A DNA stretch of 64,000 nucleotides. Source: Pseudomonas neuropathica (GTDB taxonomy: Bacteria > Pseudomonadota > Gammaproteobacteria > Pseudomonadales > Pseudomonadaceae). Below the pieces are notes generated by a model. It was not told the origin of the DNA. It saw nothing but the letters and a program-made list of their open reading frames with translations, and did not search any database. The stretch spans positions 1 to 64,000 of the forward strand of contig NZ_JACOPX010000010.1 of the NCBI RefSeq assembly GCF_015461835.1, given 5' to 3'. The translations under genes were made by a program, and so were the position numbers. Below, piece after piece: positions 31,313 through 40,290 of the stretch. Position 1 is the first letter of the stretch. Each line of letters opens with the position of its first letter.

Positions 31313-33658
31313 GTGATTATTTCCAGACAGTTAACCGGACTGACTTTGGCCGGCGTGTTTTTTGGGTTGAGTTGTTCGGCCCATGCGTTCAGCCCGGCCA
31401 CGGATGTCAGCGCCGATATTCGCCGTACCGCTTTTGGTGTGCCGCATATTCGTGCGCAGGACGAGCGCGGGCTTGGTTTCGGCATCGGGTATGCCTATGC
31501 GCAGGACAACCTCTGTCTACTGGCCAACGAGATCGTGACGGTCAATGGTCAGCGTTCACGCTACTTCGGCCCGGACCAGTTCACCGTCGAGCAGCGTGAA
31601 AACCGTGTCAGCGATGTGTTCTTTACCTGGCTCAACACGCCGCAAGCGGTCGATGCGTTCTGGCAGGCGCAACCTGCGCAGGTGCGTGATCTGGTCGAAG
31701 GCTATGCCGCGGGCTACAACCGCTATCTGGGCGAGCGTCGGCAGCAAGGCTTGCCGCAACAATGTCAGGGCGAGTGGGTGCGTGAGATTGCACCGCAAGA
31801 TCTGGTGAAGCTGACTCGCCGTCTGCTGGTCGAGGGTGGCGTCGGGCAGTTCGCCGAGGCGTTGGCGGGGGCGACGCCGCCGCAGGCGAGCGCCGCGATC
31901 GAACACGATGTGCAGGCCTATCAGTTGGCCGATGCGCGTCAGCAACGCTTCGCTCTGGACCGTGGCAGTAACGCTGTCGCGGTGGGTAGCGAGCGCTCGT
32001 TCAACGGGCGTGGGATGCTGCTCGCCAACCCGCATTTTCCGTGGGTCGGTGGCATGCGCTTCTATCAAATGCATCTGACTATCCCCGGCAAGCTCGACGT
32101 CATGGGCGCTGCCTTGCCAGGCTTGCCGATGATCAATATCGGCTTCAATCAGCATCTGGCGTGGACGCACACGGTCGATTCGTCGAAACACTTCACCTTG
32201 TATCGTCTGCAACTCGATCCAAAGGATTCCACACGCTATATGCTCGATGGCCAATCCTTGCCGCTGAACAAGCAGACCGTGACCGTGCAGGTGAAACAGG
32301 CTGATGGGCAGGTCGTGCCGGTTTCGCGTGATGTCTACAGCTCGCAATTCGGGCCGATCGTGCAATGGCCGGGCAAGCTCGACTGGGACAATCAGTTCGC
32401 CTACAGCCTGCGCGATGCCAATATCGACAATGATCGGGTGCTGAACCAGTGGTACGCGATGAATCAGGCGTCCACGCTTCAGGAACTGCAGAATTCGGTA
32501 CACAAGATTCAGGGCATTCCGTGGGTCAACACCTTGGCCGTGGATGACAAGGGCCAGACGCTGTACATGAACCTGTCGGTGGTGCCGAACGTCAATGCCG
32601 AGAAACTGGCCAAGTGCAGTGATCCGCGTATCGGCACGCAGATGATCGTGCTGGATGGCTCCAACAGCGCGTGCGCATGGGACATTGATCCGCAAGCGGC
32701 GCAGCAGGGTATTTATGCTTCCAGCCAATTGCCGCAATTGCTGCGCAAGGACTTCGTTCAGCACTCCAACGACTCGGCGTGGCTGGCCAACCCGGCGCAA
32801 CCGCTGACCGGGTTCTCGCCGCTGATCAGTCAGGACGGCCAACCGCTGGGCTTGCGCTCCCGGTTTGCTCTGGATCGCTTAAGCACGCTGAGTAAAAAAG
32901 GCCCGCTGGCGGTGAAGGATCTGCAGCAGATGGTGATGGACGATCAGGTGTACCTGGCGACTCAGGTGGTGCCGGATCTGTTGAAGTTCTGTGCTTCTGA
33001 CCTCGGTGTCGATGCGCCCGCGCTGAAGCCGGTTTGCACCAGCCTCAAGGCATGGGATGGCCGCGCCAATCTTGATTCGGGTATGGGCTTGATGCATTTC
33101 CACAACATCATGCAGGCCTTGCAGGCTTCGCCGGATGTCTGGCGTGTCGCGTTCGATCCCGAAGATGCGCAACACACGCCGCGCGGTCTGGCGGTCGAGC
33201 AGCCAACCGTGGCCAAGGCACTGCGTGAGGCCATGTTGGCATCGGTCGAGTCGAGCACAAAAATGGGCCTCAAGCCGCAGACCCGCTGGGGGGATATCCA
33301 GGTCGTCAGCAGCGGCGGGCAACAGACGCCAATTCACGGTGGGCCGGGCACGCTGGGCATCTACAACGCTATCCAGAGCGTGCCGCGTGAAGACGGCAAA
33401 CTCGAAGTGGTCAGCGGCACCAGCTACCTGCAAGTCGTGACCTTCGACGAAAAGGGCCCACACGCCCAAGGGCTGCTGGCGTTCTCGCTGTCGAGCGATC
33501 CGGCGTCGAAGTATTCGCGGGATCAGACCGAGGCGTTCTCGAAGAAACAGTGGAGTGTCCTGCCGTTTACCGAACAGCAGATTCAGGCTGACCCGCAGTA
33601 TCAGGTGCAGACTGTGCGCCAGACACTGGACAAAGCGGGGAAGGTCGCCTCTCAGTAA
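31313..33658 (+). CDS. pvdQ: Pyoverdine-maturation acylase PvdQ
   Basis: A 781-residue Ntn-hydrolase that removes the fatty-acyl chain from the pyoverdine precursor in the periplasm and can also cleave long-chain acyl-homoserine lactones. The start is GTG 31313, with AGGAG six bases upstream; translation begins MIISRQLTGLTLAGVFFGLS (signal peptide, cut after SAHA). RRTAFGVPHIRAQDERGLGF and LLVEGGVGQFAEAL match P. aeruginosa PvdQ. The self-processing site RG-SNAVAVGSERS places the catalytic Ser at residue 219, the N-terminus of the beta chain. NPHFPWVGGMRFYQMHLTIP and NSNDSAWLANPA-like segments are conserved. It is a single gene here, without pvdA next to it. Confidence 0.96.
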   Translation: MIISRQLTGLTLAGVFFGLSCSAHAFSPATDVSADIRRTAFGVPHIRAQDERGLGFGIGYAYAQDNLCLLANEIVTVNGQRSRYFGPDQFTVEQRENRVSDVFFTWLNTPQAVDAFWQAQPAQVRDLVEGYAAGYNRYLGERRQQGLPQQCQGEWVREIAPQDLVKLTRRLLVEGGVGQFAEALAGATPPQASAAIEHDVQAYQLADARQQRFALDRGSNAVAVGSERSFNGRGMLLANPHFPWVGGMRFYQMHLTIPGKLDVMGAALPGLPMINIGFNQHLAWTHTVDSSKHFTLYRLQLDPKDSTRYMLDGQSLPLNKQTVTVQVKQADGQVVPVSRDVYSSQFGPIVQWPGKLDWDNQFAYSLRDANIDNDRVLNQWYAMNQASTLQELQNSVHKIQGIPWVNTLAVDDKGQTLYMNLSVVPNVNAEKLAKCSDPRIGTQMIVLDGSNSACAWDIDPQAAQQGIYASSQLPQLLRKDFVQHSNDSAWLANPAQPLTGFSPLISQDGQPLGLRSRFALDRLSTLSKKGPLAVKDLQQMVMDDQVYLATQVVPDLLKFCASDLGVDAPALKPVCTSLKAWDGRANLDSGMGLMHFHNIMQALQASPDVWRVAFDPEDAQHTPRGLAVEQPTVAKALREAMLASVESSTKMGLKPQTRWGDIQVVSSGGQQTPIHGGPGTLGIYNAIQSVPREDGKLEVVSGTSYLQVVTFDEKGPHAQGLLAFSLSSDPASKYSRDQTEAFSKKQWSVLPFTEQQIQADPQYQVQTVRQTLDKAGKVASQ

Positions 33659-33687
33659 ACCCGAGCGTCAATTGCGTTGAGCCAGAG

Positions 33688-33723
33688 GGCCGCATCCTGC
33701 AAGGGGTGCGGCCTTCAGCTTTT
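33688..33723. terminator. Terminator between pvdQ and the fecR-type gene
   Basis: GGCCGCA (33688-33694) and TGCGGCC (33707-33713) form a 7-bp stem with a 12-base loop 30 bp after the pvdQ stop, followed by TTCAGCTTTT. It overlaps the 3' end of the convergent anti-sigma gene. Confidence 0.65.
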
Positions 33724-34716
33724 CGGCGGTTGTTGCGGTATCGAGTTGATCACCGGGTTACCTTCCTTGTTACGGGTGAGGTAGACCGGCAGCGCCTTGG
33801 GCAGGCTGTTGGCGAGATTATTCAGCTCTTTGATGTTGTAGATGCCACCCACGCGAATCGTACCGGTGCTGTTGTCCGCCAGCTCCAATGGATTGCTCAG
33901 ATAGCGGTTGATCAGTGGCAGCGCTTCGCTCAACGCGAGGTTATCCAGCACCAGTTTGCCATTGCGCCAGGCCAGCGAGGTGTCACCAGGGTAGGTCTGG
34001 CTGATCTGGGGCATATAATCGCCCTGTTTGTAGCGCGCCTGCATCGACGGGCCGAGGCGCAAACCATCGCCCGGCAACGAGCGATTGCTGGTGACCAGCA
34101 CCGAACCTTCGATCAGGTTCACACGCACTTGGTCCTGATACATCCAGACATTGAAACGCGTCCCTGTGACGCGAATCTTGCCTTCGCCTGCACGGACGAC
34201 AAACGGGTGGGCCATGTCGTGGCTGACCGTAAAGAACGCTTCACCTTTTTTCAGGGTGACGCGGCGTTCGTCCTTGTAATTGCTGAAGGTCAGATCAGTG
34301 TTCAGGTTCAGTTCGAGTTGGCTGCCGTCACTCAGCGTGACCTGGCGGACAGTATCGGTAGCGGCGAAATGCTGATAGCTGTTGGGCAGCCAGCCCAGAT
34401 TCCAGCCGGTGTAAGCCGCCAGCGGCAGGGCGAGCGCACAGACGCCGGCCGCTACGGCGAGTTGACGCCACGAGCGCGGTGCCTGACGGGCCGGCATGAC
34501 CGGAACGGATTGCGGGCGTGGCAAATGTTCGGCCACCTCCCAGATTTCCAGCATGGCCTCGTACTCGAATGCATGCAGGGGATGAGCGTCGTGCCATTGC
34601 TTGAATGCGCGACGTTCTTCGTCCGTGCAGTCATCGGCGTGCACCCGCATGCACCAATGCGCGGCGGCATCGGTGATCGCATCGTATTCGGCTTCCGAGA
34701 GAGTGTCTTGGGTCAT
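33715..34716 (-). CDS. FecR/FpvR-type anti-sigma regulator
   Basis: A 333-residue transmembrane anti-sigma factor of the FecR family. Residues 1-60 form the cytoplasmic DUF4880 domain (AAHWCMRVHADDCTDEERRA; FKQWHDAHPLHAFEYEAM), one TM helix lies at about 85-103 (QLAVAAGVCALALPLAAYTG), and the periplasmic FecR domain carries VTLSDGSQLELNLNTDL and HPFVVRAGEGKIRVTGTRFN. The C-terminal part (TIRVGGIYNIKELNNLANSL) is the STN-like segment. It would hold an iron-uptake sigma factor inactive until a TonB receptor signals. The neighbour is pvdQ, as for fpvR in P. aeruginosa within the pvdQ-pvdA-fpvI-fpvR segment, so an FpvR role is plausible, but no sigma-factor gene is adjacent. Confidence 0.85.
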   Translation of the reverse strand: MTQDTLSEAEYDAITDAAAHWCMRVHADDCTDEERRAFKQWHDAHPLHAFEYEAMLEIWEVAEHLPRPQSVPVMPARQAPRSWRQLAVAAGVCALALPLAAYTGWNLGWLPNSYQHFAATDTVRQVTLSDGSQLELNLNTDLTFSNYKDERRVTLKKGEAFFTVSHDMAHPFVVRAGEGKIRVTGTRFNVWMYQDQVRVNLIEGSVLVTSNRSLPGDGLRLGPSMQARYKQGDYMPQISQTYPGDTSLAWRNGKLVLDNLALSEALPLINRYLSNPLELADNSTGTIRVGGIYNIKELNNLANSLPKALPVYLTRNKEGNPVINSIPQQPPKS

Positions 34717-34868
34717 TGACTCGTCCTGATTTCGCCCATTCTAACCTTGTCGGGAAGTGACCGAGAACAACCGTCATGGCATTTACCCATCAAAGTGGAA
34801 CTTATTTTTCCCTCAGACACCCAAAAAGCAGGACGACCAAGACCACTATCCACAAATGGAGAAAACAA

Positions 34869-35138
34869 ATGATCAAGAAGACATTCGCAGCGTTGATCGC
34901 CACGGCCGGTTTGCTCAGTGCTGGCGCAGCGTTGGCCGATCGCCCCGGCGCTGGCTGGGTCACCGTCGAAAAAGCCATCGAGATCGTCAAGACCAAGGCC
35001 GGTTACGTCGAAGTCTATGAGATCGAAGCCGACAACGACGGCTACTGGAAAGGAGAGGGACGCAAGGCTGACGGCGTGGTTTACGAGTTCCGCATCGACG
35101 GCGCATCGGGCAATATTTTGCGCGACCAGAAGGATTAA
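34869..35138 (+). CDS. Exported PepSY-domain protein
   Basis: An 89-residue periplasmic protein: signal peptide MIKKTFAALIATAGLLSAGA cut after ALA, then a single PepSY-type unit WVTVEKAIEIVKTKAGYVEV, YEIEADNDGYWKGEGRKADG and VVYEFRIDGASGNIL. GGAG lies eight bases before the ATG. A frame extension to 34776 has no ribosome site. PepSY units often inhibit proteases or bind metals or ligands; which applies here is unknown. A strong terminator follows. Confidence 0.9.
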   Translation: MIKKTFAALIATAGLLSAGAALADRPGAGWVTVEKAIEIVKTKAGYVEVYEIEADNDGYWKGEGRKADGVVYEFRIDGASGNILRDQKD

Positions 35139-35165
35139 TCAACCCGATTGCTTGTTGTAAAAATG

Positions 35166-35192
35166 CGCCGGCTTCCAGCCGGCGTTTTTTTA
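35166..35192 (+). terminator. Rho-independent terminator after the PepSY gene
   Basis: CGCCGGC-TTCCA-GCCGGCG (35166-35184) followed by seven T residues: a textbook intrinsic terminator, 27 bp after the PepSY stop. On the minus strand it lies just beyond the toxin-like gene's stop. Confidence 0.95.
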
Positions 35193-35196
35193 GCTA

Positions 35197-38100
35197 TCAA
35201 GGCACGGCAGGCAAGGATCCTGTCTTGCTTGAAGGGATCGCCGGTAAGGGTATGGGGGCCGGAGGCGGATCCAGTTCTCTACCCATTTCACTGATGAGCA
35301 ATGCGATCGAATCGGCGTTGGCCAATATCACTTCAATGCGTGCTTCATCAGAGACCGCACTGCGAAAGGCTCTGCGTGCCTCTGCAAGGTTTTTGGTTTT
35401 CGTCAGACTGAGAATCTTTTTGTAATCATTGGCGCGTTCTGGAAATTGATCGATATCCACCCACACTCCAGACTTACTTTTCTCCGCGAACAACTGGGAA
35501 GGTGGGGTGGAGCGTGACAAGGAATTGCGCAGGCGATCAATATCAGCTTTTAGAATCTGTCCATCCGCGTTTGATGTGTCGATCAGATGGGGATATGGCG
35601 CCATCGCCTCTACGGAAACAAAATCTTCGCTATCGCAGACTAAATGCGAAAGTTCATGGATCAGCGTCACCGCGCGAGCGTGAGAGTCAACATTGAACCT
35701 GGGTGGCAGAAACGCGGTGTAGGCATCCAGCCCCGGATTAAAAAAAAGCTCGGTGAAATGGACTACTTTTCGCCTGTCTTCCTTGAAGACAAAGGCCACC
35801 GTATCGTCGCCATACCGCGCATTCAGACCAGCGAAAAAGCGCTCGGTATAGAGCAAATCATCTTTAGGATCAGTCAACTCGCGACATAGGGGGATGACCA
35901 CCTTTTCGATCTTCCTGAGCAGCATGGGGGTGACTTGCGACACTTCGAAAAAATGCCTGAGTACCGTTTCCATTCGAGTGCCACCCAGGTTGTCGCGATG
36001 TATGACGAAGTTATGCAGACAATTGAGCGCGTAGTTTCTTGCCCTGCTGACAGCTTGCTGAATCACAAAGGCTCTGGCGGGAGAGCGGCGGTTGATTTGT
36101 GCCATCCCTTTGGCCTGGATGTACATGAGTATTGAACGGCTGCGCTCGACTTCGGTTTGCAACCGGTTGCGTTGCTTTGACCGGCAGCGTTGAGCGGATT
36201 TGTCGGCGCTGGCAATCACAAGTCTTGAGTTCTTTTGTTCAAGCGCCAGCCCTTGGCCCTCGCCTTTTACTTGCAGAAACCAGGTTTTTTCAGACAAGAG
36301 CACTGGATAGACCTTGCCGGCGATCGCCGCGTATTTTTGTGCCGTCGACGAATCCCCATAAACGAGTTTATTGGCCTCAAGCTTCAGTTTCTCCAGAGCG
36401 GTAGTGGTTTCAAAGCGTTGCAGATTAATGCGAGAGGCCGTAACGGGGGCGACTTTTGCCCAGCGAGCGGCGGCTTTTACCGTTGTGGTTCCGCCGCTTT
36501 CGGCAGGCGTCGATCCAGGCGTCTGCGCTTCAGTGGCAAATTCGGCTGTTTCCTCTTCCGCTTCTGTTTCCCAGGATAAGCGACCCAGACTGAACAGCGA
36601 GATCGCTCCTGCGATGAAGCTTTTCAGCGCGTTCGCCCAATGATGTTCCTGCAAACCTTCGGCGGACTCTTTGAATTCCTTGTAACTCTTCCAGAGAAAA
36701 AACGGTGAGGCGAGTTTTCCCGGCAACAGATGGGGAACCAGGCGAACACCGGGACTGAATAGATACTTCGCCGCTTCCCAGTCGGATTGCGCATTGATCT
36801 GCGGCTGGCAGCTGAGCAAATGCGGCAACAGGCTGAGCGTGTCCTTGTGCAATCGCTCCAGAAAATTGCCGTTTATGGCAGTGCTTTGCAGCTTGATTTC
36901 CGTAGGTTTGCCGATCGTTGTTTTCAGGAGATGCTTGAAGCCTGCCTGTTGCCCTGATGGCAAGCGTCGAATGATCAAGTCCTGGAAATGCCCAGGGGTA
37001 TTCAACGCATCAATCAACTGCGCTTCATTGTCGAATTCGCGAAAAACGTATTTGGAGTAAGGCGCGTAGAGCACCTGCGGGCCTGTTTCCCCCGCGCCCG
37101 GCCCGATCACATAAAGTCCGAGGGCGTCGACGAACGCGGCGCCCGTGGTCTTGTTCAATGACAGCGGGCAAACAATGGCGTGGGCGTCCTGAACCGTGGC
37201 ACGCGCCACCCCGTCCGGCATGTCCAGAACCTGGCAAATATAGTCATAGCCGTTTTCCGACAGTTGTTGCTGCAACTTCAAAGAGTGCGCGTGCTGCATC
37301 AGCTGCCAGGGCACCTGACGTATATAACGTGTTTTGCTGATGCGTGCCGAGTCACTGTCAGCTGACAGCGCTTCGGTCACTTTCTGCGTGTAGGTGGTGG
37401 TGATATCGAGGGATTGCAGCAGTTGCTGCACGGCAGACTGATTGAGGTTCTTGGGTAACGCGGTGCTTGTTTTCGAGGCGACCTTGAAACCGGTGCCCTG
37501 CACGATGTTGTAGTGATGCAAGGCAAAATCGAGCAGATTGCAGGCCGGGCCGGCCAGCGTCAGATTCGGGGTGATCTGGATATCCTGTGGCTTGAGCCCA
37601 TTGTTCGGGAATCTGGCGTCGAGCAGGGTCTTCAGCGTCTCCTCGACATGAGTGGTTAAAGCAGGGATGCCTTCGAGAAAATCCTTGCCATCGATAAAGC
37701 TGCGCCGCAGTTCATCCAACAAGGCGAGTTGCGTGCGTTGTTCGGCGACCGGGGCCATGCGCAACCAGTCTGGGTAGTCGAGCCGACTGACAATGGTCCG
37801 CGCGAGTTCAATGGCACGGCGCAAGTTGGTATCGATGACGGTATTTTTCATCTGACTCAGGAAGTTTGCGAGTGCGTCTGTGTCCTTTATGCAAACACGC
37901 AACACCTGGCAATGGTCGAGGAAATGTTCAATGGCCGATTGCATGCGATCGTTCAATACATTGCCTTCAATCAGTTGGAAGGTGCCCAGAGTGTATTGTT
38001 GATCGAGTTGGCGTTGCTTCGGTGGCAGGTTTTCCAGCAGCATCTGATTCTGGTTGTTGTCGTCGAGCCGTCGTTGCATTTGTTTTTGCGCAATGGCGAT

Positions 38101-40065
38101 GTCGTCGAACGATTCCAGGCCGATGGCCGGTGTCCACAAGATGGCGCGCCCGGAATGCTCGACGTCCAGGCCTCCGCGTTCGGTCAGCAGGACGCAGTGG
38201 GCAAGCGACATTACCTCACTTTGGCCGGTGCGGGTGAGGGTGAGCGCCCATGCATCCGGCCGGAAGCCGTTGAGGGACTGGCGATCCATACGTGTGGGGT
38301 GTTTTGCGTCGAACACAGTCTTGACTATGTTCAGTTCGGCCGTCAGCCAGGATCCGCTGAGGTTTCTCATCTGTGCTTCAGCACGCACCCCATCCTCGAA
38401 AGCCTGCGCCAGTTTCCATCGAATACCTTCGAGAAAGGCTCGTTGTTCAGCGCTGCTCGCGGTCGGCTGGTCTTTAAAGTGGCTGGTGAGATTCGTCAGG
38501 GTGCGTTCCAGCGTTGTCGCCAACTGCGCTGCCTTGTCGGCCTGCACGAGTGACGAGGGCGGAGCACTGGAAAACAACGGACGGGTGCTCCAGCGTTCGT
38601 TGACGTCAAGCTCAAGCAGGCGCTCGTGAATCATTGCACGGACATCCAGCGCCTTGTCGTAAAGTGCATGGATGTCAGTCGTGCGTTCGCTTTGGCGAAA
38701 GAGCTGCAAGGCGTATTCAACGTTCTGGCGTTGTTTGGTGAGGATTGCCTCAAACAACGTCGTAATGATCTCGCCGCCGATGTTTTCACCGGACACCTGG
38801 GCGTTGGCGAAGCCAAGATAGCGATTACGTTCTTCCAGACTCAGGAGGCCGTATAGCTCGTCTTCATGTCCGGCGGCATTGAGTTTGGCGGTCAATGCCT
38901 GTTTCAGATCGGCGTAGTTGGTGAGGACCTGCAAGCCTTGAGTGGGGGTGTAGAGATAGGCCTTGTCATGGTTGATCATCAACGAGCCGGCCAACTCGAC
39001 ATAGGCGGTCTCCTCGCGCAAACACACGGTTTCGAAGTTGGGTCGCCGGAAAGCGACATTCGGCTCCCGAATCAAGCAGTGCAAAGCGTTGAACTCGGCG
39101 GCGGAGATGATTTCCGTTTCGCGCTTGATCATCAAATCCGCACGCATCTGATCCTGCAGTGTCTGGCTGAAGAATGCGCGTCTGGGTGACCCTTCGAGTG
39201 AGGCAGCATTCCAGTAGGCCTCGAGCTGTCGAAACAACAGCATGGTCAGTTTTCCCGACGCGGTCTTGATCGCTTGCGCCCACGCGATCTGGTCAGCCTC
39301 CCGGCTTGAGCGGGATGGATGGGAAAATTCAGCGGTCTGACCACATGGCCAGCCTTGACGGCGGAAGTACAGCAGTAACGCTTCACTCAGCGACAGCGAA
39401 TCGACCCATTGCCTGATATCCCCGGAGCGCGGGTCGGTGTCGGCGAAAAAACTGACCCGGGTGCGCGACTGCTGCAAACCGGCAAAGTGAGGTTCGAGCA
39501 GTTCATCAAGAACCCTTTCCAGCAAAGTGGTCAGTGAAGGCAGGCGTTTGAGTTCATCCAGCAGATCGCGGGCGCAGGTGTCCTGAGACTGGCGGATCGT
39601 GGCGCTTTGATCATCAAAGACATCGCCTTCGATGGTTTCGCGGGTGAGGGTAATGCCGCGTTTCTCTACCAGTTCCTTGCGCAGTGAAACACTGAGAAAG
39701 GCCAACAGATCATCCGTTTCGTCAGCGTTGTCGAGGCGTGTCTGCAGGGCATCTGTCAGCGCTTCTTCATCGTTGTACTTTTTCAGACCGTCGTAAGGGG
39801 TGTACAAGAACACGCCACTGTCATCCGGCCCGGCGCTGAGTACAAAACTGCCGGGCAGGGGGACGGCGAGTTGCTTGTCGGCGTTTAGCAGTATGCGTTC
39901 GGCCAGCATGGGCGGGGTTTGTTCGCTGCGCAGGGCGTGGGTCGCCAGTTGCACATGCGCGAGCCAGCTGAAATCTTTGCTGTTGAGGCCGTGGGTCCGA
40001 CCCAGGCTGGCATGCCGGCCCGGGGATTTGAGTATCTCGGGGAATAGCAGGAGGCTGGACATCAT
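35197..40065 (-). CDS. Giant dermonecrotic-toxin-like protein with C-terminal HExxH
   Basis: A 1622-residue protein without signal peptide, of the type annotated in Pseudomonas as 'dermonecrotic toxin domain' (DUF6543). A module with core 'xLYTPxxGL ... LxxALxxxLxxA ... LLxxLxxxxR ... IxG' occurs four times, with cores near residues 87 (VFLYTPYDGL), 373 (YLYTPTQGL), 643 (AILWTPAIGL) and 998 (QVLYAPYSKY). A short hydrophobic stretch (ALKSFIAGAISLFSLG, about 1150) could insert in membranes. A separate C-terminal part holds AVTLIHELSHLVCDSED with HELSH at about 1467-1471, the zinc-protease motif. The ribosome site is weak (AGAG). It is monocistronic. Delivery and host target are unknown. Confidence 0.75.
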   Translation of the reverse strand: MMSSLLLFPEILKSPGRHASLGRTHGLNSKDFSWLAHVQLATHALRSEQTPPMLAERILLNADKQLAVPLPGSFVLSAGPDDSGVFLYTPYDGLKKYNDEEALTDALQTRLDNADETDDLLAFLSVSLRKELVEKRGITLTRETIEGDVFDDQSATIRQSQDTCARDLLDELKRLPSLTTLLERVLDELLEPHFAGLQQSRTRVSFFADTDPRSGDIRQWVDSLSLSEALLLYFRRQGWPCGQTAEFSHPSRSSREADQIAWAQAIKTASGKLTMLLFRQLEAYWNAASLEGSPRRAFFSQTLQDQMRADLMIKRETEIISAAEFNALHCLIREPNVAFRRPNFETVCLREETAYVELAGSLMINHDKAYLYTPTQGLQVLTNYADLKQALTAKLNAAGHEDELYGLLSLEERNRYLGFANAQVSGENIGGEIITTLFEAILTKQRQNVEYALQLFRQSERTTDIHALYDKALDVRAMIHERLLELDVNERWSTRPLFSSAPPSSLVQADKAAQLATTLERTLTNLTSHFKDQPTASSAEQRAFLEGIRWKLAQAFEDGVRAEAQMRNLSGSWLTAELNIVKTVFDAKHPTRMDRQSLNGFRPDAWALTLTRTGQSEVMSLAHCVLLTERGGLDVEHSGRAILWTPAIGLESFDDIAIAQKQMQRRLDDNNQNQMLLENLPPKQRQLDQQYTLGTFQLIEGNVLNDRMQSAIEHFLDHCQVLRVCIKDTDALANFLSQMKNTVIDTNLRRAIELARTIVSRLDYPDWLRMAPVAEQRTQLALLDELRRSFIDGKDFLEGIPALTTHVEETLKTLLDARFPNNGLKPQDIQITPNLTLAGPACNLLDFALHHYNIVQGTGFKVASKTSTALPKNLNQSAVQQLLQSLDITTTYTQKVTEALSADSDSARISKTRYIRQVPWQLMQHAHSLKLQQQLSENGYDYICQVLDMPDGVARATVQDAHAIVCPLSLNKTTGAAFVDALGLYVIGPGAGETGPQVLYAPYSKYVFREFDNEAQLIDALNTPGHFQDLIIRRLPSGQQAGFKHLLKTTIGKPTEIKLQSTAINGNFLERLHKDTLSLLPHLLSCQPQINAQSDWEAAKYLFSPGVRLVPHLLPGKLASPFFLWKSYKEFKESAEGLQEHHWANALKSFIAGAISLFSLGRLSWETEAEEETAEFATEAQTPGSTPAESGGTTTVKAAARWAKVAPVTASRINLQRFETTTALEKLKLEANKLVYGDSSTAQKYAAIAGKVYPVLLSEKTWFLQVKGEGQGLALEQKNSRLVIASADKSAQRCRSKQRNRLQTEVERSRSILMYIQAKGMAQINRRSPARAFVIQQAVSRARNYALNCLHNFVIHRDNLGGTRMETVLRHFFEVSQVTPMLLRKIEKVVIPLCRELTDPKDDLLYTERFFAGLNARYGDDTVAFVFKEDRRKVVHFTELFFNPGLDAYTAFLPPRFNVDSHARAVTLIHELSHLVCDSEDFVSVEAMAPYPHLIDTSNADGQILKADIDRLRNSLSRSTPPSQLFAEKSKSGVWVDIDQFPERANDYKKILSLTKTKNLAEARRAFRSAVSDEARIEVILANADSIALLISEMGRELDPPPAPIPLPAIPSSKTGSLPAVP

Positions 40066-40290
40066 TGGAACTCTGAAAGGGGCGCCGTGGGCGGGGAGTT
40101 CAAGAGTAGGTACGCAGGTCGCTTTGCAGGCGGTACATAGTTACCGCACACGTCGAGTTGAAATGTGCCACGAGCCAACGCCCGTCATCGCCAATACAAG
40201 GGTTGACAGCCGACAGCTGTGGCATGGTTAATCGGCGGGCAAGTCGTCCGTACGCTGTTGTTCCCTCCAATAATCATTCTGGAGCTTCAG

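Noticed and set aside
35502..36643. Several short plus-strand frames opposite the toxin-like gene
   Set aside because: All antisense to a continuous 1622-codon gene and without ribosome sites.
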